DNA of 64,000 bases from an uncultured Anaerolineae bacterium (GTDB taxonomy: Bacteria > Chloroflexota > Anaerolineae > Aggregatilineales > Phototrophicaceae). Below are positions 49,033 through 58,771 of this stretch, piece after piece. How positions within the stretch are numbered: position 1 is the first letter of the stretch; every line of letters starts with the position of its first letter. Location: NCBI GenBank assembly GCA_937922795.1, contig CALAJK010000028.1, positions 55,823-119,822 of the forward strand, in the 5' to 3' direction. The notes under the pieces were generated by a model that saw nothing but the letters and a program-made list of their open reading frames with translations, did no database searches and was not told the origin of the DNA. The position numbers and the translations under genes are program-made.

Positions 49033-50151
49033 ATGCTCCACATCGGCATTGATGGGCGCCTGACCTACTACCGCACTGGGGGCATCAGCACCTACATCCG
49101 GCGGTTAATTCCGGCGCTCGAGACGCTCGACACGCGCAATCACTATACGGTGTTTCACAGTCGCAAGGCGAAAGACTCGCTCGTAAACCGCTTCCGGCGC
49201 GCCGCCCTCTGGACGCCCTGCCACCATCGCCTGGAACGCACCGCCCTTTCAGTTGAGCTGGCGCGCTTTCGGCTGGATGTGCTGCACAGCCCGGATTTCA
49301 TCCCGCCGCTGCGGGGGGCCAGGCGGCATGTGATCACGGTTCATGACTTGACCTTCTTACACTATCCCCAGTTTCTGACCGCCGACAGCCGCCGCTACTA
49401 CAACCAGCAGATCGAGGCCGCCGTCCGGCGCGCCGATCACATCCTGGTGGACAGCCAATCCACCCGCGCCGATCTCATCCGCATGTTGAATGTGAAGCCG
49501 GAACGCATCACCGTTCACCTGCTGGGCGTCGACTCCCGCTTTTGTCCCCTGCCGCCGCACCTGCTGGAAGCAAACCGGCGGGCGCTCAATCTGCCCGACC
49601 GCTACCTGCTGTTTGTGGGAACATTTGAACCGCGCAAGAACATCCTGGGGCTGCTGCAAGCCTATCAGATCGTATGCCAGCGGCTGGCCGACGTGCCGGC
49701 GCTGCTGCTGGTCGGTCGTCGCGGCTGGCTGTTTGATGAGACCATGGCCGCCATTGAACATTTACACCTTTCATCACGTGTGACTTTGCGCGAAGACATC
49801 ACCGACGAATGGCTGCCTACGGTGTATAATCAGGCGTCAGCGCTGGTGATGCCATCTTTCTACGAAGGCTTCGGCTTCCCCGCCCTGGAAGCCATGGCCT
49901 GCGGCACGCCGACGATCGTCAGCGATCGCTCATCACTGCCGGAAGTAGTCGGAGACGCCGGTCTGCTGGTCAATCCTGACGATCCAGCAGCGCTAGCGGC
50001 GGCGCTCGAACGCGCGCTGACCGACGCCGATTGGCGCGCCGCCGCCCGACGCGCCGGCCTGGAACGCGCGGCGGCGTTCACCTGGGAGCGCACAGCAGCA
50101 ATTGCCTTATCAGTCTATCAGCAGGTTTCTGAGGACTTATGCGCATCTTGA
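49033..50151 (+). CDS. Glycosyltransferase family 4
   Basis: Retaining GT-B glycosyltransferase. The N-terminal acceptor half starts MLHIGIDGRLTYYRTGGISTYIRRL and the C-terminal donor half has FVGTFEPRKN and the E(x)FGxP-type motif in YEGFGFPALEAMA. It is related to mannosyl/rhamnosyltransferases of cell-surface glycan synthesis. ATG 49033 is chosen from this start; the open frame to 48949 has no family-like N-terminus. It heads a three-gene glycosyltransferase operon. Confidence 0.92.
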   Translation: MLHIGIDGRLTYYRTGGISTYIRRLIPALETLDTRNHYTVFHSRKAKDSLVNRFRRAALWTPCHHRLERTALSVELARFRLDVLHSPDFIPPLRGARRHVITVHDLTFLHYPQFLTADSRRYYNQQIEAAVRRADHILVDSQSTRADLIRMLNVKPERITVHLLGVDSRFCPLPPHLLEANRRALNLPDRYLLFVGTFEPRKNILGLLQAYQIVCQRLADVPALLLVGRRGWLFDETMAAIEHLHLSSRVTLREDITDEWLPTVYNQASALVMPSFYEGFGFPALEAMACGTPTIVSDRSSLPEVVGDAGLLVNPDDPAALAAALERALTDADWRAAARRAGLERAAAFTWERTAAIALSVYQQVSEDLCAS

Positions 50152-51359
50152 TGCTGACTGGCAGCCTACCTTATCCTCCGCATCAGGGCGGCGCGCTGCG
50201 CAGCTACGGCATTCTGCACGGTCTCAAACAGGCCGGTCATCACCTCTCGCTCATGAGTTTCCGCGATGCCGGCGACGGCGCGCGCGACATCGCTGAGATG
50301 AAACGGTGGTGCGACGAGATTATCGTCCTGCCGCCGCCGGAACGCTCAAAAACCCAGCGCCTGCGCGACCTGCTGTTCTCGGATCGTCCCGATATCGCGC
50401 GGCGGCTGTACAGCTCAGAGTTCGCCCAACGGCTCTCCGCACTCGTCAGCGATCAACGCTTCGATCTGGTCCAGTTTGAGGGCATCGAAATCGCCTGCTA
50501 CTTGTCCCTGCTGCGCGGCATGAACACCAGCGCCCGCCTGGTGTACGACGCTTTCAATGCTGAGGCCGCCTTGCAGCGCGTGATCTTCGATGTAGACCGC
50601 GGCGAACCGCGCCGCTGGCCTGCGGCCATCTATTCACTGATTCAAGCGCGGCGGCTCGCGCAGTATGAGCATGAACTCTGCCGGCAGGCGGACGGCGTCA
50701 TCGCAGTATCCGACGAGGACGCCGCCATCCTGCGCGCTTTTCGGCCTGACGCCTGCGTGCCGGTCGTCAACAACGGCATCTTCGCCGATGACTACCGCTG
50801 CGCTGGCGCGCAGTTAGAATTGGGCGAGCACGCGCTAGTCTTCACCGGCAAGATGGATTACCGCCCCAACGTTGACGCTGTCTGCTGGTTCGCCAGCGAC
50901 ATCCTGCCGCTCATTCACCGGCGCGTGCCAGACGCCCGCTTGTACGTCGTGGGTCAAAAGCCTCACCCCCGCCTAGAACGCCTGCGGCGGCATCGCCAGA
51001 TCGAGATCACCGGCTGGGTACGCGATGTGCAGCCGTTCCTGTGCGGCGCCAGCCTGTACGTAGCGCCGCTGCGCATGGGCAGCGGGACGCGTCTGAAACT
51101 GCTCGAAGCCATGGCCGCCGGCCGCGCCGTCGTCGCCACCACCACGGCCATCAGCGGCATGCTGCCGTCCGTCCGCGAGGTGTTGGTTGTGGCCGACCAG
51201 CCCGATCAGATGGCCAGCGCTATCATCGCCCTGCTGCAGGACCCGCGCCGCCGCCAGGCATTGGGACAGGCAGCTCAGGCCTTCGTGAAGGCGCATTACG
51301 ACTGGTCGGTCATCATCCCCCGCCTGCTCACCGCTTACAGGGATATGGGCATTGGATAG
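50139..51359 (+). CDS. Glycosyltransferase, GT4-like (sugar transferase)
   Basis: GT-B protein starting MRILMLTGSLPYPPHQGGALR. The donor half has VFTGKMDYRPNVDA, GWVRDVQPFLCGASLYVAPLRMGSGTRLKLLEAMA, a layout like the Stp1/PEP-CTERM-associated sugar transferases. The start overlaps the previous gene by 13 bases, consistent with translational coupling. The precise sugar is unknown. Confidence 0.92.
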   Translation: MRILMLTGSLPYPPHQGGALRSYGILHGLKQAGHHLSLMSFRDAGDGARDIAEMKRWCDEIIVLPPPERSKTQRLRDLLFSDRPDIARRLYSSEFAQRLSALVSDQRFDLVQFEGIEIACYLSLLRGMNTSARLVYDAFNAEAALQRVIFDVDRGEPRRWPAAIYSLIQARRLAQYEHELCRQADGVIAVSDEDAAILRAFRPDACVPVVNNGIFADDYRCAGAQLELGEHALVFTGKMDYRPNVDAVCWFASDILPLIHRRVPDARLYVVGQKPHPRLERLRRHRQIEITGWVRDVQPFLCGASLYVAPLRMGSGTRLKLLEAMAAGRAVVATTTAISGMLPSVREVLVVADQPDQMASAIIALLQDPRRRQALGQAAQAFVKAHYDWSVIIPRLLTAYRDMGIG

Positions 51360-52548
51360 AGAGGCGCTCGCGCTGCGCAACCGCCGCCTGGCAGAAGCCT
51401 ATCACGCGCCGACTCCTCGTCATCACCTGCGCCGCGTCCTGCTCCAATTAGCTGGCCGGCTGCCAGTTCTACCCTCACAGCGCGCCTCATCTCACCGGAT
51501 TCTGTTGGTTCGACCGGATCACCTCGGCGATGTCCTGCTGACGATGCCAGCAGTCCAGGCGCTGCGAGCCGCCAAGCCGTATGTCGAACTGCACGCGCTG
51601 GTCGGCCCATGGTCGGCGGAGGCGGTGGCAGCCTACCCTGAAGTGGATCAGGTGCTCACCCTGTCATTTCCAGGCTTCGATCGCCAACCCAAGCCGAGCT
51701 GGCGATCGCCTTACGAGCAGGTCATTGCCGCCGCCCGTCATCTTCGCCGGATCGGTTACGGCAGCGCCGTGATTTTTCGCCCAGATCACTGGTGGGGAGC
51801 CCTGCTCGCCAAACTGGCCGGCATCCCAGAGCGCATCGGTTATGATCTGCCCGATGTGGCGCCGTTTCTGACGGCTGCCGTAGAGTATCAGCCCCAACAC
51901 GCCGTCCGCCAGAGCCTGCGCCTGGTCGAAGGTTGGTGTGGGCCGCTGGATCCATCCCAGGTGCGCTATTACTTTCCGGTCGAAGCGACCAGCCAAGCTT
52001 ACGTAGATGGCTACCTTCAAGAGTGGGGGATCACGCCGTCTCGCCGGCTCATCTGTATCCACCCCGGCAGCGGCGCCTGGGTCAAACACTGGCAGGAAGA
52101 CCGGTGGGCGCGCGTCGCCGACGCTCTAGCCGAGCAGCTCGATGCGCCAGTCGTGTTCTCCGGCAGCGCCCATGAGCTCAACCTCGCCCGCCGCATTGCC
52201 GACCACATGCGCCGCCCCGCCTGCATCATGGCCGGCGACACGCGCATCAGCCAGCTAGCCGCGCTGTTTCAGCGCGCCTATATCGTCTTGGGCCCGGACA
52301 GCGGACCGCTCCATCTAGCGGCGGCGGTGGGCGTCCCAACCATCGCCCTGTTCGGCCCGGCCGATCCCGCCGAGTTCGCCACCTGGGGACCGCCTAATCG
52401 GCAGATCATCCTGACCACCGATATCGCCTGCCGTCCCTGTCGAGTGCTGGACTGGATGGGCGACGACCCGGCTTATCATCCCTGCGTCCGCGATATCACC
52501 GTCGCGCGCGTGCTTGAGGCCGCCCGCCGCGCCCTCAATCCGGGATGA
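51352..52548 (+). CDS. Glycosyltransferase family 9 (heptosyltransferase-like)
   Basis: ADP-heptose:LPS heptosyltransferase-like enzyme. RILLVRPDHLGDVLLTMPAVQAL and the later GPDSGPLHLAAAVGVPTIALFGPADP are the GT9 signatures. Chloroflexota usually lack LPS, so the acceptor is probably another surface glycan; this is inference. The start is TTG, overlapping the previous gene by eight bases. Its 3' end overlaps that of the opposing ppk2 gene by 14 bases. Confidence 0.9.
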   Translation: MDREALALRNRRLAEAYHAPTPRHHLRRVLLQLAGRLPVLPSQRASSHRILLVRPDHLGDVLLTMPAVQALRAAKPYVELHALVGPWSAEAVAAYPEVDQVLTLSFPGFDRQPKPSWRSPYEQVIAAARHLRRIGYGSAVIFRPDHWWGALLAKLAGIPERIGYDLPDVAPFLTAAVEYQPQHAVRQSLRLVEGWCGPLDPSQVRYYFPVEATSQAYVDGYLQEWGITPSRRLICIHPGSGAWVKHWQEDRWARVADALAEQLDAPVVFSGSAHELNLARRIADHMRRPACIMAGDTRISQLAALFQRAYIVLGPDSGPLHLAAAVGVPTIALFGPADPAEFATWGPPNRQIILTTDIACRPCRVLDWMGDDPAYHPCVRDITVARVLEAARRALNPG

Positions 52549-53344
52549 CCACATGCTCCAGCCCCGGCTCTGGCACTGGATACCGAGGATTCATCGCCTC
52601 CAGCGTGCCGACAATGGTCCGCATGACCACCAAATCGCGATACCACTTGCGATTGGCCGGCACGATAAACCAGGGGGCGGCCTCTGTATTGCACCGGCTG
52701 ATCGCATCTTCATACGCTCGCATATAGTCTTCCCACCGCTCACGCACCGGTAGATCGCCGGTCGAAAATTTCCAATGCTTGGATGGATCTTTGAGCCGAT
52801 CCAGAAAACGCTGCTTTTGTTCGTCTTTGCTGATGTGTAGAAAAAACTTGAGGATGCGCGTGCCGCCGTCTGTCAGCAGACGCTCAAAAGCGTTGATGTG
52901 GTCGTAACGCCTTTGCCAGACCGCTTCGGGCACGAGTTGATTCACCCGCACGATCAACACATCCTCGTAGTGACTGCGGTTGAAGATGCCGATATGTCCT
53001 TTTGGCGGAACCGCCCGGTGCACCCGCCACAGGAAATCGCGCGCCAGCTCATCCGCCGTGGGCGCTTTGAAACTGGTCACGAACACCCCCTGCGGGTTGA
53101 TCCCTTCGAACACTCGTTTGATCGTGCCGTCTTTGCCGCCCGCGTCCATCGCCTGTAGGATGACCAGCAGCGCCTGCTTGCCCTCTGCATACAGCCGTTC
53201 TTGCAGGGTTTGCAGGCGATCTTTGAGCTGGGACATCTCTTCGGCGGCTTCTTCTTTGTCAATCCCGTCGCAATCATCGGGATCGTAGTCTTTGAGCCGC
53301 ACCGCACTTCCCGGTTTTGGGTGAAGCTTATGGTTCGCCGCCAT
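52535..53344 (-). CDS. ppk2: Polyphosphate kinase 2 family protein
   Basis: Uses polyphosphate to phosphorylate AMP or ADP (nucleotides). The Walker A motif MDAGGKDG lies at ~66-73 (D67, K71) and the Walker B-like stretch IGIFNRSHYEDVL at ~118-130. A lid region with RVNQLVPEAVWQRRYDHI follows. Length of 269 residues fits the one-domain class; the polyP:AMP type (class III) seems likeliest. It lies 11 bases after rqcH. Confidence 0.93.
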   Translation of the reverse strand: MAANHKLHPKPGSAVRLKDYDPDDCDGIDKEEAAEEMSQLKDRLQTLQERLYAEGKQALLVILQAMDAGGKDGTIKRVFEGINPQGVFVTSFKAPTADELARDFLWRVHRAVPPKGHIGIFNRSHYEDVLIVRVNQLVPEAVWQRRYDHINAFERLLTDGGTRILKFFLHISKDEQKQRFLDRLKDPSKHWKFSTGDLPVRERWEDYMRAYEDAISRCNTEAAPWFIVPANRKWYRDLVVMRTIVGTLEAMNPRYPVPEPGLEHVVIPD

Positions 53345-53355
53345 CCAGACCTCCT

Positions 53356-55077
53356 TCAGGTATGGTCGTCTTCGAGACTGGCTCGCGGCTTAACCAGCCA
53401 GGTCTCCTCATTCCGATAGGTCACCATCCCCGGCCCTGCCCCTTTGATCCGCCGGACATAGGCGCAGCGGGTCACATCAACTGGCGCTTTGGCTTCATGC
53501 CGCCGCGCGCTGTAATAGGCTGCTAACCCAGCCGCCGCTTCAATTACCGCCGCCGGGACAGGGCGGCCGTCGTGCTTAATGATGACGTGCGCCCCCGGGA
53601 CGCCGCGAGCGTGCAGCCAGTAATCCTGCCCTGAACCTTTGCCGAACGTCACCTGCTCATTTTGGCGGCTGTTGCGCCCCAGCCAGATGACGAAACCTTC
53701 AGGCGTCACCAGCTTCTGCGGCGCGCTCTGGCCGCTCCCGCCGGCGCGGCGCGCCGGTTTGCCCTTCCAATGTCCTCGCGCCTGCAGCGCCTGCTGCACT
53801 TCATCAATGTCTGGCCAGCTGGTCGCCAAATCGAGGTCAATCGCCAACTGCTCCAGAAAAGCTAGCTCGGTGCGCGTCGCTTCGATCAGGGCGGGAACGT
53901 CTTCCAGCGCGCGTTTGGCTTTGTCATACCGGCTGAAGTACTGGCGCGCGTTGTCCAGCGGCGACAGGGTCGGGTCGAGCTTGATGACCAGCTCCGGGCC
54001 TTCCGGGTCATACTGCGCCCGCAGTTCGGTTTGGCCGGGCGTCAGGACGTATTGATAGGCGAGGATCAGTTCGCCGCTCTGCCGCAGCCGCTCGCGTTCA
54101 GCTTCATCGGTGACGCTGCGCTCCAAAGAGATCAGCTTGGCGCTCAGCCGCGTCACCGCCTCCTGCAGCGCCTGCCGGACGGGCGCTTTTGCCGCCGTGT
54201 AGGCCTCTTCGCCGACCGGCGCGCCAAAGTACCGGCTGATCGCTTCGCTCACTGAGCTGACCCGATGCCAGCCGTCCAGGCTGAGCAGCGGGTAAACGCT
54301 GAAGGCTTCGGGGCGCGCAGCGTCCCCCGCTATCCCAGCCTGCCATTGGCGTCGCAGCAGCGGATCGATGAGCGCGCGAAACGCAGCATACAGCGCCTGC
54401 GCCTCGACCGCCGACGGCGGCGCATCGCTGCTGCCGGCGGCGCGGTAGATGACTTCGCGCGCCAGCAGCGGGCTGAAGCCCAAGATGCACCCAGCCAGCG
54501 CCTGGTAAGCTTTGCGTTTAGGATCGGCAGACGACTCTAAAATCGCTTGCAGCTCAGCCGCGCCGACGACGTCCGGCCTCAGCTTGCCGGCCTGAGGCGG
54601 CGGCGGAACATAAGGCTGAGCCGGCAGGCTCACGCGATAGCGGTTTTCATCCGGCCCTACGCGCCGCATACAGTCCAGAATGATGCCGTCCTGAACCAGC
54701 AGCAGATTGCTGCGGCGCTCCATCGGCTCGATGATGACTGACACCGGACCTTCTGGGCCGGCAATATCGAGCTGTAGGACCCGCTCCCAGGGGGGCTGGC
54801 TGACGTGCTCGACGATCCCGCCCTCGACGTAGCGACGAAACAGCAGCCCCAGATTGGTCGGGCGGGTCAGCCCGCGCCGCAGCCGATCTTCAACCAGATG
54901 CACGCGCGGAGTTTGTGGATCGGCGCTGAGATAGAGGTAGCGGCGGCGGTGGCCAGCGTAAATCTCCAGGCCGAGGCCAGCTGCGTCGGTATCCAGCACA
55001 TCCTGAACCCGCCCACCGATCAACGTGTCGAGCAGCTCATCGACCAGCGCCGACAGCGTGAAGACATCCAAATACAT
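53356..55077 (-). CDS. rqcH: Rqc2 homolog RqcH (NFACT family)
   Basis: Ribosome quality-control factor that recruits tRNA-Ala and adds C-terminal alanine tails to stalled chains. The NFACT-N domain covers ~1-200 (MYLDVFTLSALVDEL; IIEPMERRSNLLLV resembles the conserved ELxxRxSNIIL). A helix-hairpin and coiled-coil middle follows, then the NFACT-R domain from ~450 (FVIWLGRNSRQNEQVTF, DYWLHARGVPGAHVII). Length is 573. It lies two bases after the cytochrome c gene, so the two are cotranscribed. Confidence 0.93.
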   Translation of the reverse strand: MYLDVFTLSALVDELLDTLIGGRVQDVLDTDAAGLGLEIYAGHRRRYLYLSADPQTPRVHLVEDRLRRGLTRPTNLGLLFRRYVEGGIVEHVSQPPWERVLQLDIAGPEGPVSVIIEPMERRSNLLLVQDGIILDCMRRVGPDENRYRVSLPAQPYVPPPPQAGKLRPDVVGAAELQAILESSADPKRKAYQALAGCILGFSPLLAREVIYRAAGSSDAPPSAVEAQALYAAFRALIDPLLRRQWQAGIAGDAARPEAFSVYPLLSLDGWHRVSSVSEAISRYFGAPVGEEAYTAAKAPVRQALQEAVTRLSAKLISLERSVTDEAERERLRQSGELILAYQYVLTPGQTELRAQYDPEGPELVIKLDPTLSPLDNARQYFSRYDKAKRALEDVPALIEATRTELAFLEQLAIDLDLATSWPDIDEVQQALQARGHWKGKPARRAGGSGQSAPQKLVTPEGFVIWLGRNSRQNEQVTFGKGSGQDYWLHARGVPGAHVIIKHDGRPVPAAVIEAAAGLAAYYSARRHEAKAPVDVTRCAYVRRIKGAGPGMVTYRNEETWLVKPRASLEDDHT

Positions 55078-55079
55078 GG

Positions 55080-55574
55080 TCAGTGGGCGTCGCTGGTCAG
55101 CAGGTAGGCGATGATGTCACCCAACTCCTGGTCGCTGAGCACTTCAGGATAGTTCTGGGGCATGGCCGGGTTGAAACCCTCGACCACGAAAGCCAGAGGA
55201 TGCACAATCGACTCGTATACGTAAGCCGCGGCGGACAGCGGCGGCCGGCGCGACACCGCGCGCTCCGACAGCCCCACGAAAGCCGGCGCGATGCCGTTGG
55301 CTGCGCCCTGCCGGTGACAGGCTGTGCAGTGATGCTGTTCTACCAGACGAGCCCCATTGGCGCTGTCAGCATCCGCCAACAGCGCCGCTAACTGATCGGC
55401 ATAAGCGTCAGCCGCCAGGGGCTCAGGCGTGGCGCGGCGCGCAGCGATCTCGGTCTCGGTCGAAATGACGAATTCGATCAGGAAAACGAGCGTCACGCCG
55501 ACGAGCAGCGCCAGCGCTGCCAGCACCGGCCATGACCGTAGCCGCGCTGGTCGATCGAAAATTTGGTCGCTCAC
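55080..55574 (-). CDS. Membrane-anchored c-type cytochrome
   Basis: One N-terminal membrane helix (~17-37) is followed by a single class I cytochrome c domain. Heme is bound by C83, C86 and H87 (CTACH), and the second axial ligand is probably M138 in NPAMPQNY. It likely carries electrons to a terminal oxidase. It sits in a gene group with heme A synthesis genes, which points to an aa3-type oxidase elsewhere in the genome. Confidence 0.93.
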   Translation of the reverse strand: MSDQIFDRPARLRSWPVLAALALLVGVTLVFLIEFVISTETEIAARRATPEPLAADAYADQLAALLADADSANGARLVEQHHCTACHRQGAANGIAPAFVGLSERAVSRRPPLSAAAYVYESIVHPLAFVVEGFNPAMPQNYPEVLSDQELGDIIAYLLTSDAH

Positions 55575-55589
55575 ATTCTCGCTCGAAGC

Positions 55590-56486
55590 TCAGGTCAGCA
55601 GGCGATCAACGATCATCGCCAGGAACAGGAATGCCAGATAGGCTGTCGAATACTTATACATCTTGCGCGCGGCGGCCCCGTCTGCCTTGCGGATCAAATT
55701 GACCGAGTAGCGGATCAGCCCCGCCCCCAGGGCCGCCGCCGCCAGCAAGTAAAACCATCCCAACATCCGGAACGGAGCCGGCAGCAGCGTGATGATCAGC
55801 AGTTGGATCGAGTACAGCAGGATTTGAAACCGCGTGGCGTCTTCGCCCCGCGCCACTGGCATCATCGGCACGTTGGCCAGCGCATAATCCTTGTTGACCA
55901 AGATGGCCAACGCCCAGCTGTGCGGCGGCGTCCAGTAGAACACGATGGCGAACAGGATGAACGCCTGCCATGACAGGCTCCCCGTCACCGCCGCCCACCC
56001 AACCAGCACCGGCACGGCCCCAGCCCCACCGCCGATCAAAATGTTGACGACGGTGTTGCGCTTCAAGACGAGCGTGTACAGGATGACGTAGTACATGCTC
56101 CCGAACAGCGCCAGCCCCGCCGTCAACCAGTTGACGAACACGCCCAGCACCAGCACCGACCACGCCACCAGCGCCAGCCCGAACAGCAGCGCATTGAGCG
56201 GGGCCACACGTCCCGACGGGATCGGGCGCCGCGATGTGCGCGCCATCTTCGCGTCCATGTCGCGGTCGAGATACTGGTTGATTGCGCTCGAACCCGCCGC
56301 GGCCAGCGCGCCGCCGACCAAAGTCGGCACGAGCACCGTCATGGCCGGGATGCCGTCGGCGGCGATGATCATCGCCGTGACGGTCGTGAACAACAGCAGC
56401 AGGACAATGCGGAGTTTCGCCAGCTCCAGGTAGGTGCGGAGCGTGGCCGTTACGCTTAACTGATAGCTTCGGAATGCGGATACCAT
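55590..56486 (-). CDS. ctaB: Protoheme IX farnesyltransferase
   Basis: Adds a farnesyl group to heme B, making heme O. It is a UbiA-type membrane prenyltransferase with about nine helices. The prenyl-diphosphate motif NQYLDRDMDAKM is followed by RTSRRPIPSGRV, and the second Asp-rich loop YWTPPHSWALAILVNKDYALANVPMMP is intact. The start overlaps ctaA by 31 bases; an in-frame later start is possible but the family N-terminus fits. Confidence 0.95.
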   Translation of the reverse strand: MVSAFRSYQLSVTATLRTYLELAKLRIVLLLLFTTVTAMIIAADGIPAMTVLVPTLVGGALAAAGSSAINQYLDRDMDAKMARTSRRPIPSGRVAPLNALLFGLALVAWSVLVLGVFVNWLTAGLALFGSMYYVILYTLVLKRNTVVNILIGGGAGAVPVLVGWAAVTGSLSWQAFILFAIVFYWTPPHSWALAILVNKDYALANVPMMPVARGEDATRFQILLYSIQLLIITLLPAPFRMLGWFYLLAAAALGAGLIRYSVNLIRKADGAAARKMYKYSTAYLAFLFLAMIVDRLLT

Positions 56487-57427
56487 GACTGCGCGTTTAA
56501 CTCACCCATCTCACCCGATGATTCACGGCTGTTCAACCACTCAATCGCGCTCAACACGACCAACAGCGCCCACGTCAAAGCGGCCAGGCCTACATGCGCC
56601 GCCCCCCAGATCGGCCCGGCGCTGCTCAGGACGTACAGCGCCCCCACGCCGGCTTGCCCCAGATAGGCCGCCAGCGCCGCCGCGCTCAACCGGCGCGCGG
56701 CCGCATCGCGGGCGCGGGCGACCATCCACACCAGCAGGATGAGCGCTGCGCCCAGCGCCAGCACCGCTATCCGATGGATCATGTGAATCATCGCCAATTG
56801 TCCCTGCCCCAACGGCAAGACCTGACCATTGCACAGCGGCCAATCGGTGCACGCCAGCGTCGCGCCGCTGCCGCGCACCAGCGCGCCCGTCAAGATGATC
56901 ACCAGCGCCAGCGCCGCCGTGATGAACGCCAGCATGCTGACCGAGTCTAACGGCCGCCGAGTTTGAGGCCGGTAAGCGGCGCTCACACCCGCCAGCAGCA
57001 GCGCCCCCAGCAGCAGCATCGCTGTCCCCAGGTGCAGCGTCACCATCGTCGGCGGCAGCTCCAGCACGACTACCACAGCGCCTAGGGCGCTCTGCACAGC
57101 GAACAGCGCCGCCGCCCCCACCGTCGCCCCCAGCACAACTCGATCGCGCCGGCGATAGGCGCGCCCAGCGATGACCAACATGCCTATCCCCAATAGGCCG
57201 ATCAGCACCGCGAACAGCCGATGAAGCCACTCGATCCAGGCGGTGAGATTGTCCAACGGCGGCAAAACTGTTCCATTGCACAGCGGCCAGTGATTGCCGC
57301 AGCCCAGGCCGGAGTCAGTGACACGAACCACCGCGCCGAAGACGATCAAGCCGAAGGTTGCCAAAGCGGTGGTCAAAGCCAACCGGAAAAATAGACGAGG
57401 CGAAAAAGCGGTCTTGGCCGGTTCCAT
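56456..57427 (-). CDS. ctaA: Heme A synthase
   Basis: Oxidises heme O to heme A. Eight membrane helices form two related four-helix halves. The first half carries RVTDSGLGCGNHWPLCNG with the redox-active pair C43 and C50, and the second half a related GSGATLACTDWPLCNG. Histidine ligands are present in EWLHRLFA and MIHMIHRIA. With ctaB it supplies heme A to a cytochrome c oxidase. Confidence 0.95.
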   Translation of the reverse strand: MEPAKTAFSPRLFFRLALTTALATFGLIVFGAVVRVTDSGLGCGNHWPLCNGTVLPPLDNLTAWIEWLHRLFAVLIGLLGIGMLVIAGRAYRRRDRVVLGATVGAAALFAVQSALGAVVVVLELPPTMVTLHLGTAMLLLGALLLAGVSAAYRPQTRRPLDSVSMLAFITAALALVIILTGALVRGSGATLACTDWPLCNGQVLPLGQGQLAMIHMIHRIAVLALGAALILLVWMVARARDAAARRLSAAALAAYLGQAGVGALYVLSSAGPIWGAAHVGLAALTWALLVVLSAIEWLNSRESSGEMGELNAQSWYPHSEAIS

Positions 57428-57489
57428 AACACCCCACTCACACTACCGGTATCTGCTAACACCCCAACGCGATCAAGGACGACGCTGAC

Positions 57490-57804
57490 TTAGGTTTGAT
57501 CAGCCGTCGCTTTAGGCGGCTCATCGGCGCGCACGGTCTTGACCGCCCGGTGCAGCAGCCAGAAGACGATCGCCAGCGTCACGCCGATGCCGATCAGGTT
57601 GAACAGGATGAAGCCAACGAACAGGAAAAGCTGCTCAGCTTTCCAGGGAGACAACTCAAAAACCGACCCATCCGGGTCATTCGTCTGTTTGATCGCGCCG
57701 GGGATGCTGAAGTTGCCGCCGCTTGAGGCGATCTGCGCTGTCAGCCCGCCGCCGATGATGAGCAGCATGATGACGACCGCAACTATGATGAGCTGTTTCA
57801 CCAA
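57490..57804 (-). CDS. Small two-helix membrane protein
   Basis: Two hydrophobic segments (~4-20 and ~60-85) flank a polar loop. I recognise no motif. The start is TTG 57804 or, with better spacing to GGGAGG, GTG 57801. Being first in the operon with ctaA/ctaB it may be a small oxidase-related or assembly subunit; this is inferred from position only. Confidence 0.65.
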   Translation of the reverse strand: MVKQLIIVAVVIMLLIIGGGLTAQIASSGGNFSIPGAIKQTNDPDGSVFELSPWKAEQLFLFVGFILFNLIGIGVTLAIVFWLLHRAVKTVRADEPPKATADQT

Positions 57805-57842
57805 AGACCTCCCTTACCCATCAGGTATCGGCACGAGAGGCG

Positions 57843-57871
57843 ATTGTACTCTTTCGCACAACTGCCTGCAA
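57843..57871 (-). promoter_or_regulatory. Predicted promoter of the heme A/cytochrome operon
   Basis: Minus-strand TTGCAG (57866-57871) and TACAAT (57843-57848) are 17 bases apart, about 39 bases ahead of the small membrane protein gene. The genes down to ppk2 follow with short gaps or overlaps and may share this promoter. Confidence 0.55.
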
Positions 57872-57899
57872 GACGGCAGCGGCGGCGCTCATTCATCAC

Positions 57900-58769
57900 T
57901 TACGATTTATCCCCGCTGGCCTTCACCTGCGATAGATCGCGCTGCTCCTGCCACGCATCGTCCACCGCGTCGCGCTCTTCGCTAGCGGCTGCTCCACCGC
58001 CCTGGCGCAGCCCGGTCGCCTCGCCTGGCTCGGCCATTTGGGGCACAGCTTCAACCCGCTGATCGCGACCTTCGCTGAATGCTGCTCTCAGCGGTATCGT
58101 GAAGTGGATCGTCGTCCCCTGCCCCGGCTCACTCTCCAGCCAGATGCGCCCGTGGTGGCGCTCAACGATCGCCCGAGCGATCGCCAACCCCAAACCGCTG
58201 CCTTCGATCTGCTTGCTGCCGCGCTCACGCGCGCGGAAGAATCGATCAAAAACATACGGTTGATCTTCAAGCGGGATGCCGATCCCATTGTCCTGAATGC
58301 TGACCTGTACTTCTCGTTGATCGCTGGCGACGCGAACATGCACCTCGCCGCCTTCACGATTGTATTTGATGGCGTTGTTCAGTAAATTGTCGAGGACTTG
58401 CGACAGCCGCAGTGTATCTGCCTTGATATGGGGCACTGCCGTCGCCACCGACAGATGAATGGACACGGCGCGCTTTTCGGCCACATCTTCGACCAAGCGG
58501 ATCGCATCCTCGATCATCACGATCAGATCGCACTCAACCAGCTCCAGCGGCTCATCACCGCTCAGCCAGGCGATGTTCAATGCGCGTTCGACCAGGCGTT
58601 CGATCCGCTCTAACCCCGTCTGGGCTTTGGCCAGAAACCGCTGCTGTATCGCATTGAGCGGCCCACCGTTCTCAACGATTTCGAGCGCCCCCTGGATGAC
58701 GCCGATAGGCGTCTTGAGATCGTGCGCCAGCTCATGCAGCCAGTCGCTTTCAAAATGGTGTGAGGACAT
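57900..58769 (-). CDS. Soluble sensor-less histidine kinase
   Basis: HisKA plus HATPase_c core only. The H-box HELAHDLKTP has phospho-acceptor H16, followed by N-box NLLNNAIKYN, G1 DNGIGIP and G2 GSGLGLAI. There is no sensory domain or membrane helix ahead of the H-box, and a ~60-residue charged tail follows the kinase core. No response regulator lies beside it. The start is two bases past the stop of the BtuF-like gene. Confidence 0.9.
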   Translation of the reverse strand: MSSHHFESDWLHELAHDLKTPIGVIQGALEIVENGGPLNAIQQRFLAKAQTGLERIERLVERALNIAWLSGDEPLELVECDLIVMIEDAIRLVEDVAEKRAVSIHLSVATAVPHIKADTLRLSQVLDNLLNNAIKYNREGGEVHVRVASDQREVQVSIQDNGIGIPLEDQPYVFDRFFRARERGSKQIEGSGLGLAIARAIVERHHGRIWLESEPGQGTTIHFTIPLRAAFSEGRDQRVEAVPQMAEPGEATGLRQGGGAAASEERDAVDDAWQEQRDLSQVKASGDKS

Positions 58770-58771
58770 GA

